Assembly (NCBI GenBank): GCA_900557195.1
Contig: USRT01000010.1
Coordinates: 1 to 62,515 of the forward strand
Direction: 5' to 3'
DNA: 62,515 nucleotides
From: an uncultured Clostridium sp.
GTDB taxonomy: Bacteria; Bacillota; Clostridia; TANB77; CAG-508
Part shown: positions 48,893 to 57,999 of the stretch, one piece after another
Numbering within the stretch: position 1 is the first letter of the stretch
Layout: each line of letters opens with the position of its first letter
The notes under the pieces: generated by a model
What the model saw: only the letters and a program-made list of their open reading frames with translations
Told to the model about the DNA's origin: nothing
Databases searched by the model: none
Position numbers and translations under genes: made by a program

Positions 48893-49699
48893 TTATTTTA
48901 TTGCAATTATTGCAGTATTTCTACCAGCTAGATTTTTATCTACTCTATAAGAATGCATTTTATCTGAATTACATACTGTACAAATTTTACTATCTATAAT
49001 ATTTTCGTCCTTTAAGCCTAATCTTTTCATCATATTTATATTAGCAAGCACTGTATTTATATAATATTTTTGTTTCCCATCTTTTATTTGTCCAAGACTA
49101 ATGATATTACTATCCTTAAAAGCTTCATAAAACATATCTTTCACATCTTCATCTACTTCAAAATGACATTTTCTAATTGTAGGTCCTATTGCACAAATAA
49201 TATCTTCAGGATTAGAACCATAATCTTTAATCATTTTTTCTACTGCTAACTTTCCTATTTTATTTAATGTTCCTTTCCATCCAGAATGTATATTTCCAAT
49301 TATGTTTTTCTTTTTATCATATAAATATATAGGCATGCAATCTGCAAAAGTTAAAGATAAAACTTCATCTTTTCTATCTGTTAATAGTCCATCTATATCC
49401 TTTAGTTCTTCTATAAAAATCCCCTTTTCGGTTGTGACATTTTTAACAAAATTAGTATGTGTTTGAAATGGTCTAACAATATTTTTACTATCTAAATTTA
49501 ATTCATTTGTAATTTTATTATAGTTTTCTAAAACATTTTTCTTTATATCATAAAAATTTGAATTATCACCAAAGGTTAAGTCTTTTAATGTAAAGCAATG
49601 GGATATTTTATCTTTATACTGTAATAATTTTCTAAACTGTAAATATTCCACACCATTTTTGTTTACATGAATTACATTTTCATTTGACAAATCTTTCAT
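48893..49699 (-). CDS. pgeF: Polyphenol oxidase/purine nucleoside phosphorylase family (YfiH)
   Basis: 268 residues. Conserved pieces of the YfiH/LACC1 family: RPFQTHTNFV, FADCMPIYLYD, NIHSGWKGTLNKIG and the C-terminal CNSDKMHSYR. Members act on purine nucleosides and edit wall precursors. Intact; start 49699 behind GAGGAAATATG. Confidence 0.88.
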   Translation of the reverse strand: MKDLSNENVIHVNKNGVEYLQFRKLLQYKDKISHCFTLKDLTFGDNSNFYDIKKNVLENYNKITNELNLDSKNIVRPFQTHTNFVKNVTTEKGIFIEELKDIDGLLTDRKDEVLSLTFADCMPIYLYDKKKNIIGNIHSGWKGTLNKIGKLAVEKMIKDYGSNPEDIICAIGPTIRKCHFEVDEDVKDMFYEAFKDSNIISLGQIKDGKQKYYINTVLANINMMKRLGLKDENIIDSKICTVCNSDKMHSYRVDKNLAGRNTAIIAIK

Positions 49700-49827
49700 A
49701 TTTCCTCCTCAAACATTTTAATATAAAAGGCATTATTACTACAAAAATTAAACTATTCACTTTTTATAATGAAATTGCTATTATATATGCTTTTTATCTT
49801 TATATTTTTAACTTAATTTTTATGAAT

Positions 49828-50937
49828 CTAGTTTTTCATATATTTTCTTGGTATTCTCTTAGAAATATCACATAAAATTTCATAGTTGATTGTATTACAT
49901 TTGTCTGCAATCTCTTCTACTGTTATATGTTCATTATCCCATAAAATCACTTCATCACCAACTTTAATATTTTTTATTTCTGTAACATCTACCATAAAGT
50001 TATCCATGCAAATATTTCCAATAATATTTGCATATTTCCCATTTATATACACTCTTCCTATATTAGACAAACTCCTCCTTATTCCATCTGCATATCCAAT
50101 TGGAATAGTTGCTATTTTAGTCTTTTTATCTGTTATATAGTTCCTAGAATAACTAATAGATGTTCCTTTAGGAACTTCTTTTAGAAAGACCACACTTGAC
50201 TTCATTTTTGTAGCTTGTTTTAAATACAGTTTCTCCTTCATATTAATATTAGGATAATATCCATATATTATTAATCCAGGTCTTACCATATTATAATGTG
50301 AATTTTTAAATTCTATAATTCCGCTACTTGCTGCTGCATGCTTATATTTTATATTATATCCGTTTTCTTTCAGATTAAATACTACTTTATCAAACAATTC
50401 TATTTGTTTATTTGTATATTCTATACTACTATCAGCTGATGAAAAGTGAGTATATATTCCTTCTATATAGATATTTTTTAGTTTTGATACTTTATATGCA
50501 AACTCTAAAACATCTTCTGGTTTTAAACCTACTCTTCCCATACCAGTATCTACTTCTATATGAACATTTATTATTTTTCCTGCTTCTTTAGCTAAAGAAT
50601 TAATTTCTTTTGCTATTTCATATACAGATATTCCTGGAGTTAAATTATATTCTACAATTTGTTTCGCTTCATCTAATAATAATTCATTTAATATAATTAT
50701 ATCTTGATTAAATCCATTTTCTCTTAAAGTTATAGCTTCATCAACAATGGCCACAGCTACTTTCTTAATTTCGTTTTCTTCTATAGCACGTTTTAAACTA
50801 AAAGCTCCAAGTCCATAACCATCAGCCTTAATTACTGGCATTACTTCTACTTCTTTACCTACAAAATCTTTTATTTGTGCAATATTGTATGATACTGCAT
50901 TTACATCAACTTCTAAAAAACTATTTCTCATACACAT
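49828..50937 (-). CDS. alr: Alanine racemase
   Basis: 369 residues (or 367 from the second Met). PLP lysine in PVIKADGYGLGA near residue 40, catalytic Tyr region and GICMDNFMVDVT near 310. Makes D-alanine for peptidoglycan, fitting with murE nearby. Intact. Confidence 0.96.
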   Translation of the reverse strand: MCMRNSFLEVDVNAVSYNIAQIKDFVGKEVEVMPVIKADGYGLGAFSLKRAIEENEIKKVAVAIVDEAITLRENGFNQDIIILNELLLDEAKQIVEYNLTPGISVYEIAKEINSLAKEAGKIINVHIEVDTGMGRVGLKPEDVLEFAYKVSKLKNIYIEGIYTHFSSADSSIEYTNKQIELFDKVVFNLKENGYNIKYKHAAASSGIIEFKNSHYNMVRPGLIIYGYYPNINMKEKLYLKQATKMKSSVVFLKEVPKGTSISYSRNYITDKKTKIATIPIGYADGIRRSLSNIGRVYINGKYANIIGNICMDNFMVDVTEIKNIKVGDEVILWDNEHITVEEIADKCNTINYEILCDISKRIPRKYMKN

Positions 50938-51068
50938 TTATCCTTCTTTCTATTCCAATTATATTATCAAAAACAAATAAAAAATACAAGAATGATTTAA
51001 TAATTCAGAATGTGTAAAATATTAATTGGCAAAAAGTATAAAGAACATAGAAAAAACATAAATAATTC

Positions 51069-52733
51069 GATAGAATATTAGTACCAAAAAAATCAATATT
51101 CAAAGGAGAATTATTTATGTTTGATAGTATTATAACAAAGGAACAGATAGATTTCAATGAAATAGAAAATAAAGTATACGATTTTGTATGTGAAATAGGC
51201 CGCCAAATAGTGAAAGAGATATTAGAGAGCATTGATGATAAAATAAAGTCAACCAGACCAATTGAAATGAGAAATAAAGGAAAAAGAAAAAATTGTGTAA
51301 AGACAATAATGGGTGTTGTAGAATATGAAAGACGAGTATATATAAATAACAATAAAAAGGGAAAGAAATATAGATATTTATTAGACGAGAATGTAAAAAT
51401 ATTTGAAAATGGTAGAATTTCAAAAAATGTAGTAGAGAAGGTATTAGATGCAGTAGTTCAAACAACATCGTACAGAAAAGCGGCGAATGAGATTGAACAA
51501 ATGACACAAGTGCAATTAAGCCATGAAACAATGAGAAAATTGACAATGCATGTAGGAGAAAAAATTGATAAAAAAGAGAAAGAAATGGTAAAGTTGTATA
51601 AAGCAAATAAATTGGAAAAAGGAAAAAAAGAGATTCCAATATTGTTTGAAGAAGCCGATGGATTATGGATAAATTTACAAGGAAAAGATAGAAAAGAGCA
51701 AATAGAACGAAATAAAATAGCATATGAGAAGAAAGGAAAAGAATATGTTATTCCAAAGAGAGTGAAAGCAGAATTAAAATTACATGAGAGTTATGAAGGA
51801 TGGAAAAAGGATAGTAGTAGACATGAAATAGTAAATAAAACATATATAGCAGGATTTATGAGTACAAAGGAAATAAGAGAAGTTAGGGAAGCAAAAATAT
51901 ATAGTAATTATAAAGAAGAAGCCATAAAATACAGAGTTGTAAATGGTGATGGAGCACAATGGATAAATAAATTAGCAGATAAAAATATGATAAGGCAAAA
52001 AGACAAATTTCATATATATCAAGAGATAGTGAAAAGTATAGAAGGAGAAAAAAATAGGAATGAAATAATAAGGATGTTTGAGAATAAAGAGTATAAGAAA
52101 ATATGTGCATATATAGAAAATTTAAAATATGAAGTTGGAGGAGAAGAAAAACAGGTAAAAAGATTAGAGCAATTAAAAGTATATTTAAGTAAAGATTTGG
52201 AGAGATATACAGATTTAATAGAATTACCAAAAGCACCGAAGGAAATTGAATATAGGAATATGGGGACGATGGAGAGCCAAATATTCACCATATTTAGTAA
52301 AAGGTTTAAAGGAAGAAAAGCCTTTAGTAGAAAGGGAGCAACATATTTAGCGAAAGTGAGTGCTTTATTTAAGGAACATAAAAATAGTGTAAGAATAGAA
52401 GAAATAGATGAGATGGCAAAAAGAGAACAATATGAAGATTATGCAGATGAATATATAAAAACACTTGAAAAAAGATATAAAAAGAATTATGATGCATATA
52501 TAACAACAAGAGGAAAAACAAAAGAAGGAATAGAAGAGGAACATACTTTAAAGAATTATAATGTGAATGAACAATTTGAGCCAAATAGTGTGAGAGCAAT
52601 AAAGGAATTAATAAGATTTGAGAATAGCAGTGAAATTACATGTTGGCCAACATTTTTCGGAGCACATAAAACATATAAAAATAGAAAACATAGTTAACCA
52701 AATTATGTTTTTCACAAATAGTAATATTCTATC
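51069..52733 (+). mobile_element. Insertion sequence of the ISLre2 type
   Basis: About 1.67 kb bounded by inverted repeats GATAGAATATTAGTA (51069-51083) and its inverted partner at 52719-52733 with one mismatch. One transposase gene with its own GGAG ribosome site. The element sits between alr and the stand-alone gene at 52901, downstream of addB. Target duplications were not clear by eye. Confidence 0.7.
51117..52697 (+). CDS. UPF0236/ISLre2-family transposase
   Basis: 526 residues, intact. Lys/Glu/Arg-rich with the family pattern: DFVCEIGRQIVKEIL at the start, LLDENVKIFENGRIS, VVNGDGAQWIN and RKGATYLAKVSALF near the end, then CWPTFFGAHKTYKNR. Moves the surrounding element. No in-frame CGG and no broken glycine codon, unlike nearby host genes. 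Confidence 0.85.
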   Translation: MFDSIITKEQIDFNEIENKVYDFVCEIGRQIVKEILESIDDKIKSTRPIEMRNKGKRKNCVKTIMGVVEYERRVYINNNKKGKKYRYLLDENVKIFENGRISKNVVEKVLDAVVQTTSYRKAANEIEQMTQVQLSHETMRKLTMHVGEKIDKKEKEMVKLYKANKLEKGKKEIPILFEEADGLWINLQGKDRKEQIERNKIAYEKKGKEYVIPKRVKAELKLHESYEGWKKDSSRHEIVNKTYIAGFMSTKEIREVREAKIYSNYKEEAIKYRVVNGDGAQWINKLADKNMIRQKDKFHIYQEIVKSIEGEKNRNEIIRMFENKEYKKICAYIENLKYEVGGEEKQVKRLEQLKVYLSKDLERYTDLIELPKAPKEIEYRNMGTMESQIFTIFSKRFKGRKAFSRKGATYLAKVSALFKEHKNSVRIEEIDEMAKREQYEDYADEYIKTLEKRYKKNYDAYITTRGKTKEGIEEEHTLKNYNVNEQFEPNSVRAIKELIRFENSSEITCWPTFFGAHKTYKNRKHS

Positions 52734-52794
52734 TGAAAAAAATGCCAACGATTACTTGACTCAAACAATAATTCATCTACATACATTTATTACA

Positions 52795-52823
52795 TTGACA
52801 TATGTATACAAACTGTATATAAT
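52795..52823 (+). promoter_or_regulatory. Consensus sigma-A promoter
   Basis: TTGACA (52795-52800), 17 bases, TATAAT (52818-52823): an exact match to consensus in both boxes. Gives a leader of about 70 bases to the gene at 52901. Confidence 0.85.
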
Positions 52824-52900
52824 ATTGTCACAATTTAAAAGCTCATATATTTTGAGAACGAAAGCTTATTTAAAGCGAGTAGGGAAAGGTGCTCTTTGTT

Positions 52901-53260
52901 ATGAATAGTAAACGGTTAATTATTCACATTCGTAATCATAGTTTCAGGTCATGCCAGGGCTTCTCGCCTATAAAAATGACAGGTAATTACGTAATTGCAA
53001 GTGATTGGAAGTGCAAGATTACAAAAGAGATTATTCTTTGCACAGCAGTACGTATTATAGGTAACGAAACTCACAAAATGAAAGTACGAATATTCCCTAA
53101 TGGGCATACAGAAGTTTTTGTAACCTATCCTCTTGGTAATGGTAGGAATAAATCAAATCATTTTACAAGAGACTTCGATATTGTCGACTTATCTAATATA
53201 ACAATTGCACTTGACACTAATGCTAACTTTTCTACTCGGCAAGTAGAGATTTTATCATAA
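52901..53260 (+). CDS. Stand-alone small protein of unknown function (ORF B)
   Basis: 119 residues from ATG 52901 behind a GGGAAAGGTG site; no family recognised. Beta-rich, basic start (MNSKRLIIHIRNHSF), then KCKITKEIILCTAVRIIG and VRIFPNGHTEVFVTYPLG. Exact-consensus promoter and a strong terminator make it a single-gene unit likely expressed at high level. It has two zero-frame CGG codons, codon 5 (52913-52915) and codon 113 (53237-53239); a +1 shift at them gives GGT-TAA and GGC-AAG-TAG. Compare ORF A at 1491-1847. Confidence 0.65.
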   Translation: MNSKRLIIHIRNHSFRSCQGFSPIKMTGNYVIASDWKCKITKEIILCTAVRIIGNETHKMKVRIFPNGHTEVFVTYPLGNGRNKSNHFTRDFDIVDLSNITIALDTNANFSTRQVEILS

Positions 53261-53268
53261 GTAAAAAT

Positions 53269-53297
53269 AGGCTGCCTAGTTATTAGGCAGCCTTTAT
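53269..53297 (+). terminator. Intrinsic terminator
   Basis: AGGCTGCCTA / TAGGCAGCCT arms (53269-53278, 53284-53293) with a five-base loop, after ORF B. Confidence 0.85.
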
Positions 53298-53305
53298 CAT
53301 TTAAT

Positions 53306-56300
53306 TTAACTTTCTTCTTTTATCATCTCAAGTACAACTTGCTTATCCATTTTTCCTATATATCTATAATCATTTTTTAGTCCACTTTTGTTAAAATTAC
53401 ATATTGCCTTATACTCACAATATTCACAAGGAGTTTTCTTATTCTTTATATTATAGTAAGGTTTTAAGTCAATTTGACCCTTTAGAATCTCTTCTGATAT
53501 CTGTTTAATTATTGTATTCATATATTTTTGCAAATATTCAAACTGAGACCTTGTAACTGTGTTAGACCTTGAATTACTTAAATTTCCCTCTTTGTCTAAA
53601 TATGCAGGAACAATATTAGATGCCCCTTTTTCTAAACGTTTATCCATCATTTTTACAACTTCTACATCTGCAAGAATAAGTCCTTGCATTTTAAATTTTT
53701 TTCTTATTTCATCTTCGATTTCCTCTTTACTTAAATTTTTATCTGATTTAATGATAGGATTTATTAAATTAAAATATAATACTCCTGCAGGCAATACATT
53801 TTCTTCCTTGCAAACCGCATCAAGATATGTAAGTAATTGGATCTGAAGCCCTGCATAAACTTCATTTAAATCAATATGTTTTACAGAAGATTTATAATCT
53901 ATAATACGAATATATTTATCTTTACCTAATTTTCCAATATCTATTCTATCTATCTTTCCTGTTACTTGTACTTTTTTTCCATTATCTAAAGAAACAGTTA
54001 TTGGCTCATATTCTTTTCCTTCTTTAAATTCAATTTCATTTCCCAGCACATCAAAATCACTATATTTTAAACTTTCTATAATATATTTCATAGATTTTAA
54101 AACAACTCTTTTTAATCTTTGCGCAAGTACCTTATACTTAGGTGTACTAGAAAAAATATAATTTTTATTCAAATTTAATTTGTCATTTACAATTTCTTCG
54201 ATTATTTTTTCTATTTCTTCATCTGTAATATCTTTTATACTTATAGACCTACCGCTTCACTTCATCAAAAAAGCTATCTATAACATCATGCATAAATGAA
54301 CCAGTATCTATAGAGCTCACATTTAAAGTATTCTTTTCTGAAATCTTTAATCCATATTTTAGATAGTATGAAAAAGGACAAGCTCTATATTGTTCTAATC
54401 TTGATATACTTGTTTTTAATACATTTCCATACAGCTTTTGAACAGCTTCTTTACTAATATTAGAAGGTATATTTGTAAAATATATTCCCTTTATACTATT
54501 TTCTAATTTAAGCTTCCATTTCTCATTATTATAAAAATAAGCAAATACTGTATACCAACGATTTTCTATTTCCTCACCATCTTTTAATCTACTTAAATTA
54601 TTTAATAAACTTTCAAAAGCTATATTTTCATTTGCTATTTCAAATGATTTTTCTACAATATCACTTTTCTCTTTTATATTAGGAAATAATCTCTTAATCT
54701 TAGATATAAGTATAGAGCTTCTTAGAGATTTTCCTTCTGAATCTGATGAAGCATACGATAAATAAAGTTTTTCTTCAGCAGTAGTAAAAGCTTTATATAT
54801 GTTAAAGTTATCTTCAAATAATCTATCTAAAGTTCCCTTTGCAAGTTCTATACCATCATTTTTCAAAAGTTCTCTATCTTTATCATTAAAATATCCCTCG
54901 TTTCTATTAATACTTGGAAACATACCATCATTTAAACCTATAATAAAAATAGCCTTTACTTTATGACTTCTGGATCTATCTACATCACCTATAATTACTT
55001 GATCCGAAGAAGCAGGTATTTTCCCAAGTCCACTATTACCGAAGTCCTATTTTTAGAACTTGCATATACTTGTCAAAAGTAATTTTATCATCACCAAACA
55101 CAAGTACAATTTCATCCAATACATCAAGCAAAACTTTAAAACTTGTTTTATATTCTGTAGCTAATTCGTTAGACCCCTCTTCTAATTTTTCTTTAATTTT
55201 ATTTTCTAATTTTTCATCTATTTTATTTTTTATTAAAAATTCATATAAACATCTTGTTATTGTCCTAACATCTTTAGATGAATTTGTTTGATTTTTAAGC
55301 TCTAATAGAGGCTTTACAATTATTTTTCTTAAAGCTTCCATTCTTTGCATTTTATCTTTATTTTTATCATTATCATCATAAAAGTTCCATTCTGATTTAT
55401 ACCATTTACTTTGCTTTATTCCCCACTTTAAACAATAATTTTCTAATTCATAAATCTCTTCAGGCTCTATTTCTATAAATCCACTTTTAATATAATTAAA
55501 AATCGATTCATGTGACCAATTTTTTGAAAATATATCTAATAAAGATAAAATATATTTAACTAAAATATTATCACTTAAATCTTTTTTCTCGTCTATAAAT
55601 ATAGGTATATCATATTTATTAAAAATAGCTTTGCACAAATTAGAATAGTTATCTAAATTCTTAGTTATAATTGATATATCTTTATATCTATATCCCTCTT
55701 CTCTTACTAATTTTACAATTTTAGAAGCAACATATTCTATTTCTGAATACTGATTATTTGCTAAAAAAATAGATATATCTTTTGGCTCTAAATCGAATTT
55801 TTTTTGCTTAATACTATATAAATTTTGTTCTAAATGTAATAATTCTTTAGATTTAAATCTAGGATATTTATTTTCTATATACTTTGGATTTTCTAAGTTT
55901 ATATCTTCGTCTTTTGCTATATCCATAAGTCTTCCGAGCTGTTTGTTTATTAGAATAAAATATATCTACTTCTGGATTTTTGTCTAAAATTAAGCTATCA
56001 GTACATACAGTAATATTAATTTGTTTAGTAAGTTTAAGCAGTTTTCTTATAACATCATATTCTTGTTTTGTAAATCCTACGAATTCATCTATATAAATAA
56101 CAGTATCATTAAAAAAGTTAGTTTCTTCTATTCTATCAGAAAGGATAGTTAAAACATCATTCTCATCTATATATTTATCTTTCAAATTATTTTGAAATTT
56201 CTCATATACAAGTAGCATATCTTGCATTTTGCATTTTAGATATTTATCATCAGTATTATCTATTTCTTCTTTAAACATCTCTACACTTATACCATGCTTC

Positions 56301-56678
56301 TTAAATTCTGTAATTTGTGTACCTATTAACTCTATATTTTCATCAGATTTACCTAAAAATTTTAAACTTCTTTTTTCATTCATCAAAATATTATATATAA
56401 GCATAGCTTTACCACATTTTGATAAATTTGTTTTATGTGCTCCTCCACCAGTCTCACCGAATTACTCTATATGCCATACGCCCAAAAGTAAGAACTTCTG
56501 CATTTATAACAGAACCTGATCCTATACTATCCATAAGTTTTCTTTCTGCAGTAAAAGAGAATTGTTCTGGTGTAATAATATATATTTTCTTTTCTTTATT
56601 AATTCTATTTTTTATTTCCTGGTACATATAACTACTTTTTCCTGTACCAGATCTTCCATAAATTAATCTTAAACTCAT
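53306..56678 (-). CDS. addB: ATP-dependent helicase/nuclease AddB, recoded four times (+1 at 56459, 55936, 55041, 54254)
   Basis: Restored protein of 1122 residues, the usual AddB size. P-loop GRSGTGKSSYM at residues 8-18, inactivated-helicase body, and the C-terminal RecB-like nuclease (VTGKIDRIDIGK, IRIIDYKSS) with an iron-sulphur cysteine set (CPFSYYLKYG near 770; CEYCEYKAIC near 1090). Extra C bases fall before the glycine codons GGT of Gly74 (AYRVI-GETGGGAH), GGA of Gly248 (KQTA-GRLMDIAK), GGT of Gly546 (KIGL-GNSGLGKI) and GGT of Gly808 (FDEVK-GRSISIK). Span 3373 fits four. The partner addA, usually next downstream, is not in the window. Confidence 0.92.
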
Positions 56679-56741
56679 ATGTACTCCTTTTTTGTCTTCA
56701 TATATTAAGAAAAAATCTGATATTTTTTAGTATTTCATCAT

Positions 56742-57608
56742 TTATGCTTCTCTTTTCCAATAAAATAGATATTGTTGTGCAAGCCCAGCTAAATCTCCAT
56801 ACTTTTCTTTAGCAAGTTTTTCTATTAATTTTTTACTCACTTTATTCTCATCTTCATTTTTTATATATAGTTCATTCATAACTCTTCTAACCCATACATC
56901 TATTGGAAAAACTTCTAATCTTTTTAATGTAGAAAAAAGCAAAATACAATCTGCAACTTTAGGTCCCACACCAGAAAGATTAAGTAATTGTTCACGAACT
57001 TTCATACTATCTTGTTCTTTATGTAAGTCTTCTAAACTTACCTTTTTATCTAATATCATTTTAGTTGTTTCATACACTCTTACATCCCTAAAGCCAAGCC
57101 CAAGTTTTCTTAAATCTTCTACACTTGCTTTTGAAAGTTCTTCTGGGCTCGGAAAGCAATAATATTTCTCTCCATTCCAAATTATTTCATTCCCATATTT
57201 TTCAGAAATTCTTTTTATAATCCCCTTAATCCTAGGAATATTATTATTTGCAGATATAATAAAAGAAATAATTGTTTCCCATAAGTCTTGATTTAATAAT
57301 CTAATTCCTTCTCCATATTTTATGCTATTTTTAAGTGGTTCATCTATTTTAGATAACTCTAATTTTATATTATTATAATCTCTATCTAAATCAAAATAGT
57401 TATGTACTTTTTCTTCTAAATTATCATCACTAATCCCTCTAATAATTATGTTATTATCTTCTTTTTTCACATTTGCTACACAATTTCCAAAAACTCCAGT
57501 ATAACTTCCATCAATATTTCTATCCCATCTAAAACATTGACCACATTCAAATATATGTACTGGGTTAAATGCATCTATATTTTTTAAAACTACTTCTTGT
57601 TCTCTCAT
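56742..57608 (-). CDS. ogg: 8-oxoguanine DNA glycosylase (OGG1-like)
   Basis: 288 residues, OGG1 type. N-terminal domain FECGQCFRWDRN, then the helix-hairpin-helix LSGVGPKVADCILLF with catalytic Lys, and aspartate in EVFPIDVWVRR. Excises 8-oxoguanine from DNA and cuts the strand; guards against oxidative damage. Intact; 63 bases from addB, perhaps one DNA-repair operon. Confidence 0.9.
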   Translation of the reverse strand: MREQEVVLKNIDAFNPVHIFECGQCFRWDRNIDGSYTGVFGNCVANVKKEDNNIIIRGISDDNLEEKVHNYFDLDRDYNNIKLELSKIDEPLKNSIKYGEGIRLLNQDLWETIISFIISANNNIPRIKGIIKRISEKYGNEIIWNGEKYYCFPSPEELSKASVEDLRKLGLGFRDVRVYETTKMILDKKVSLEDLHKEQDSMKVREQLLNLSGVGPKVADCILLFSTLKRLEVFPIDVWVRRVMNELYIKNEDENKVSKKLIEKLAKEKYGDLAGLAQQYLFYWKREA

Positions 57609-57747
57609 TTTTTCCTCTCTTCATAATAAAGATTTCTTAATTATTAATTAAATTTTAACATATTCAAATATAAAAAACAATGCATTTAACCCTGCCCAGC
57701 GTTCTCAACATTTAAACTAAAGTTTATATTAATATTTATTGATACAA

Positions 57748-57810
57748 CTATACATAAAACAAAATAATTTTTTTTGAAAATTCAGCTAATTTCTTTATTT
57801 TTCTTTGCAT
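57748..57810 (-). CDS. Possible 20-residue peptide
   Basis: MQRKIKKLAEFSKKIILFYV behind AGAGAGGTGAG at good spacing; basic and amphipathic. The ribosome-site stretch resembles that of the gene at 24925. May be a leader or toxin-like peptide, or chance. Otherwise 57609-57999 holds no gene that I can support. Confidence 0.3.
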   Translation of the reverse strand: MQRKIKKLAEFSKKIILFYV

Positions 57811-57999
57811 AGTACTCACCTCTCTTTTCCCGCTGCATTCTACAGGCATAAATTGTCGTGTTAAAGAAATTAAGATTGGTGAAATATTAATATATAATTT
57901 AAACATTGTACCTTTTAGCACGGTTAAATACATTGCATATTTATTCTATAATATATTGATTATATTGTCAAACCCCAAATTTATATTTTTATTTTAAGT

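Noticed and set aside
51154..51723. 189-residue minus-strand ORF inside the IS
   Set aside because: Shadow of the transposase gene; hydrophobic by codon reversal, no ribosome site.
42618..52908. ORF at 52618-52908 overlapping the transposase end
   Set aside because: Out-of-frame extension of the transposase 3' end across the IS boundary; no start signal.
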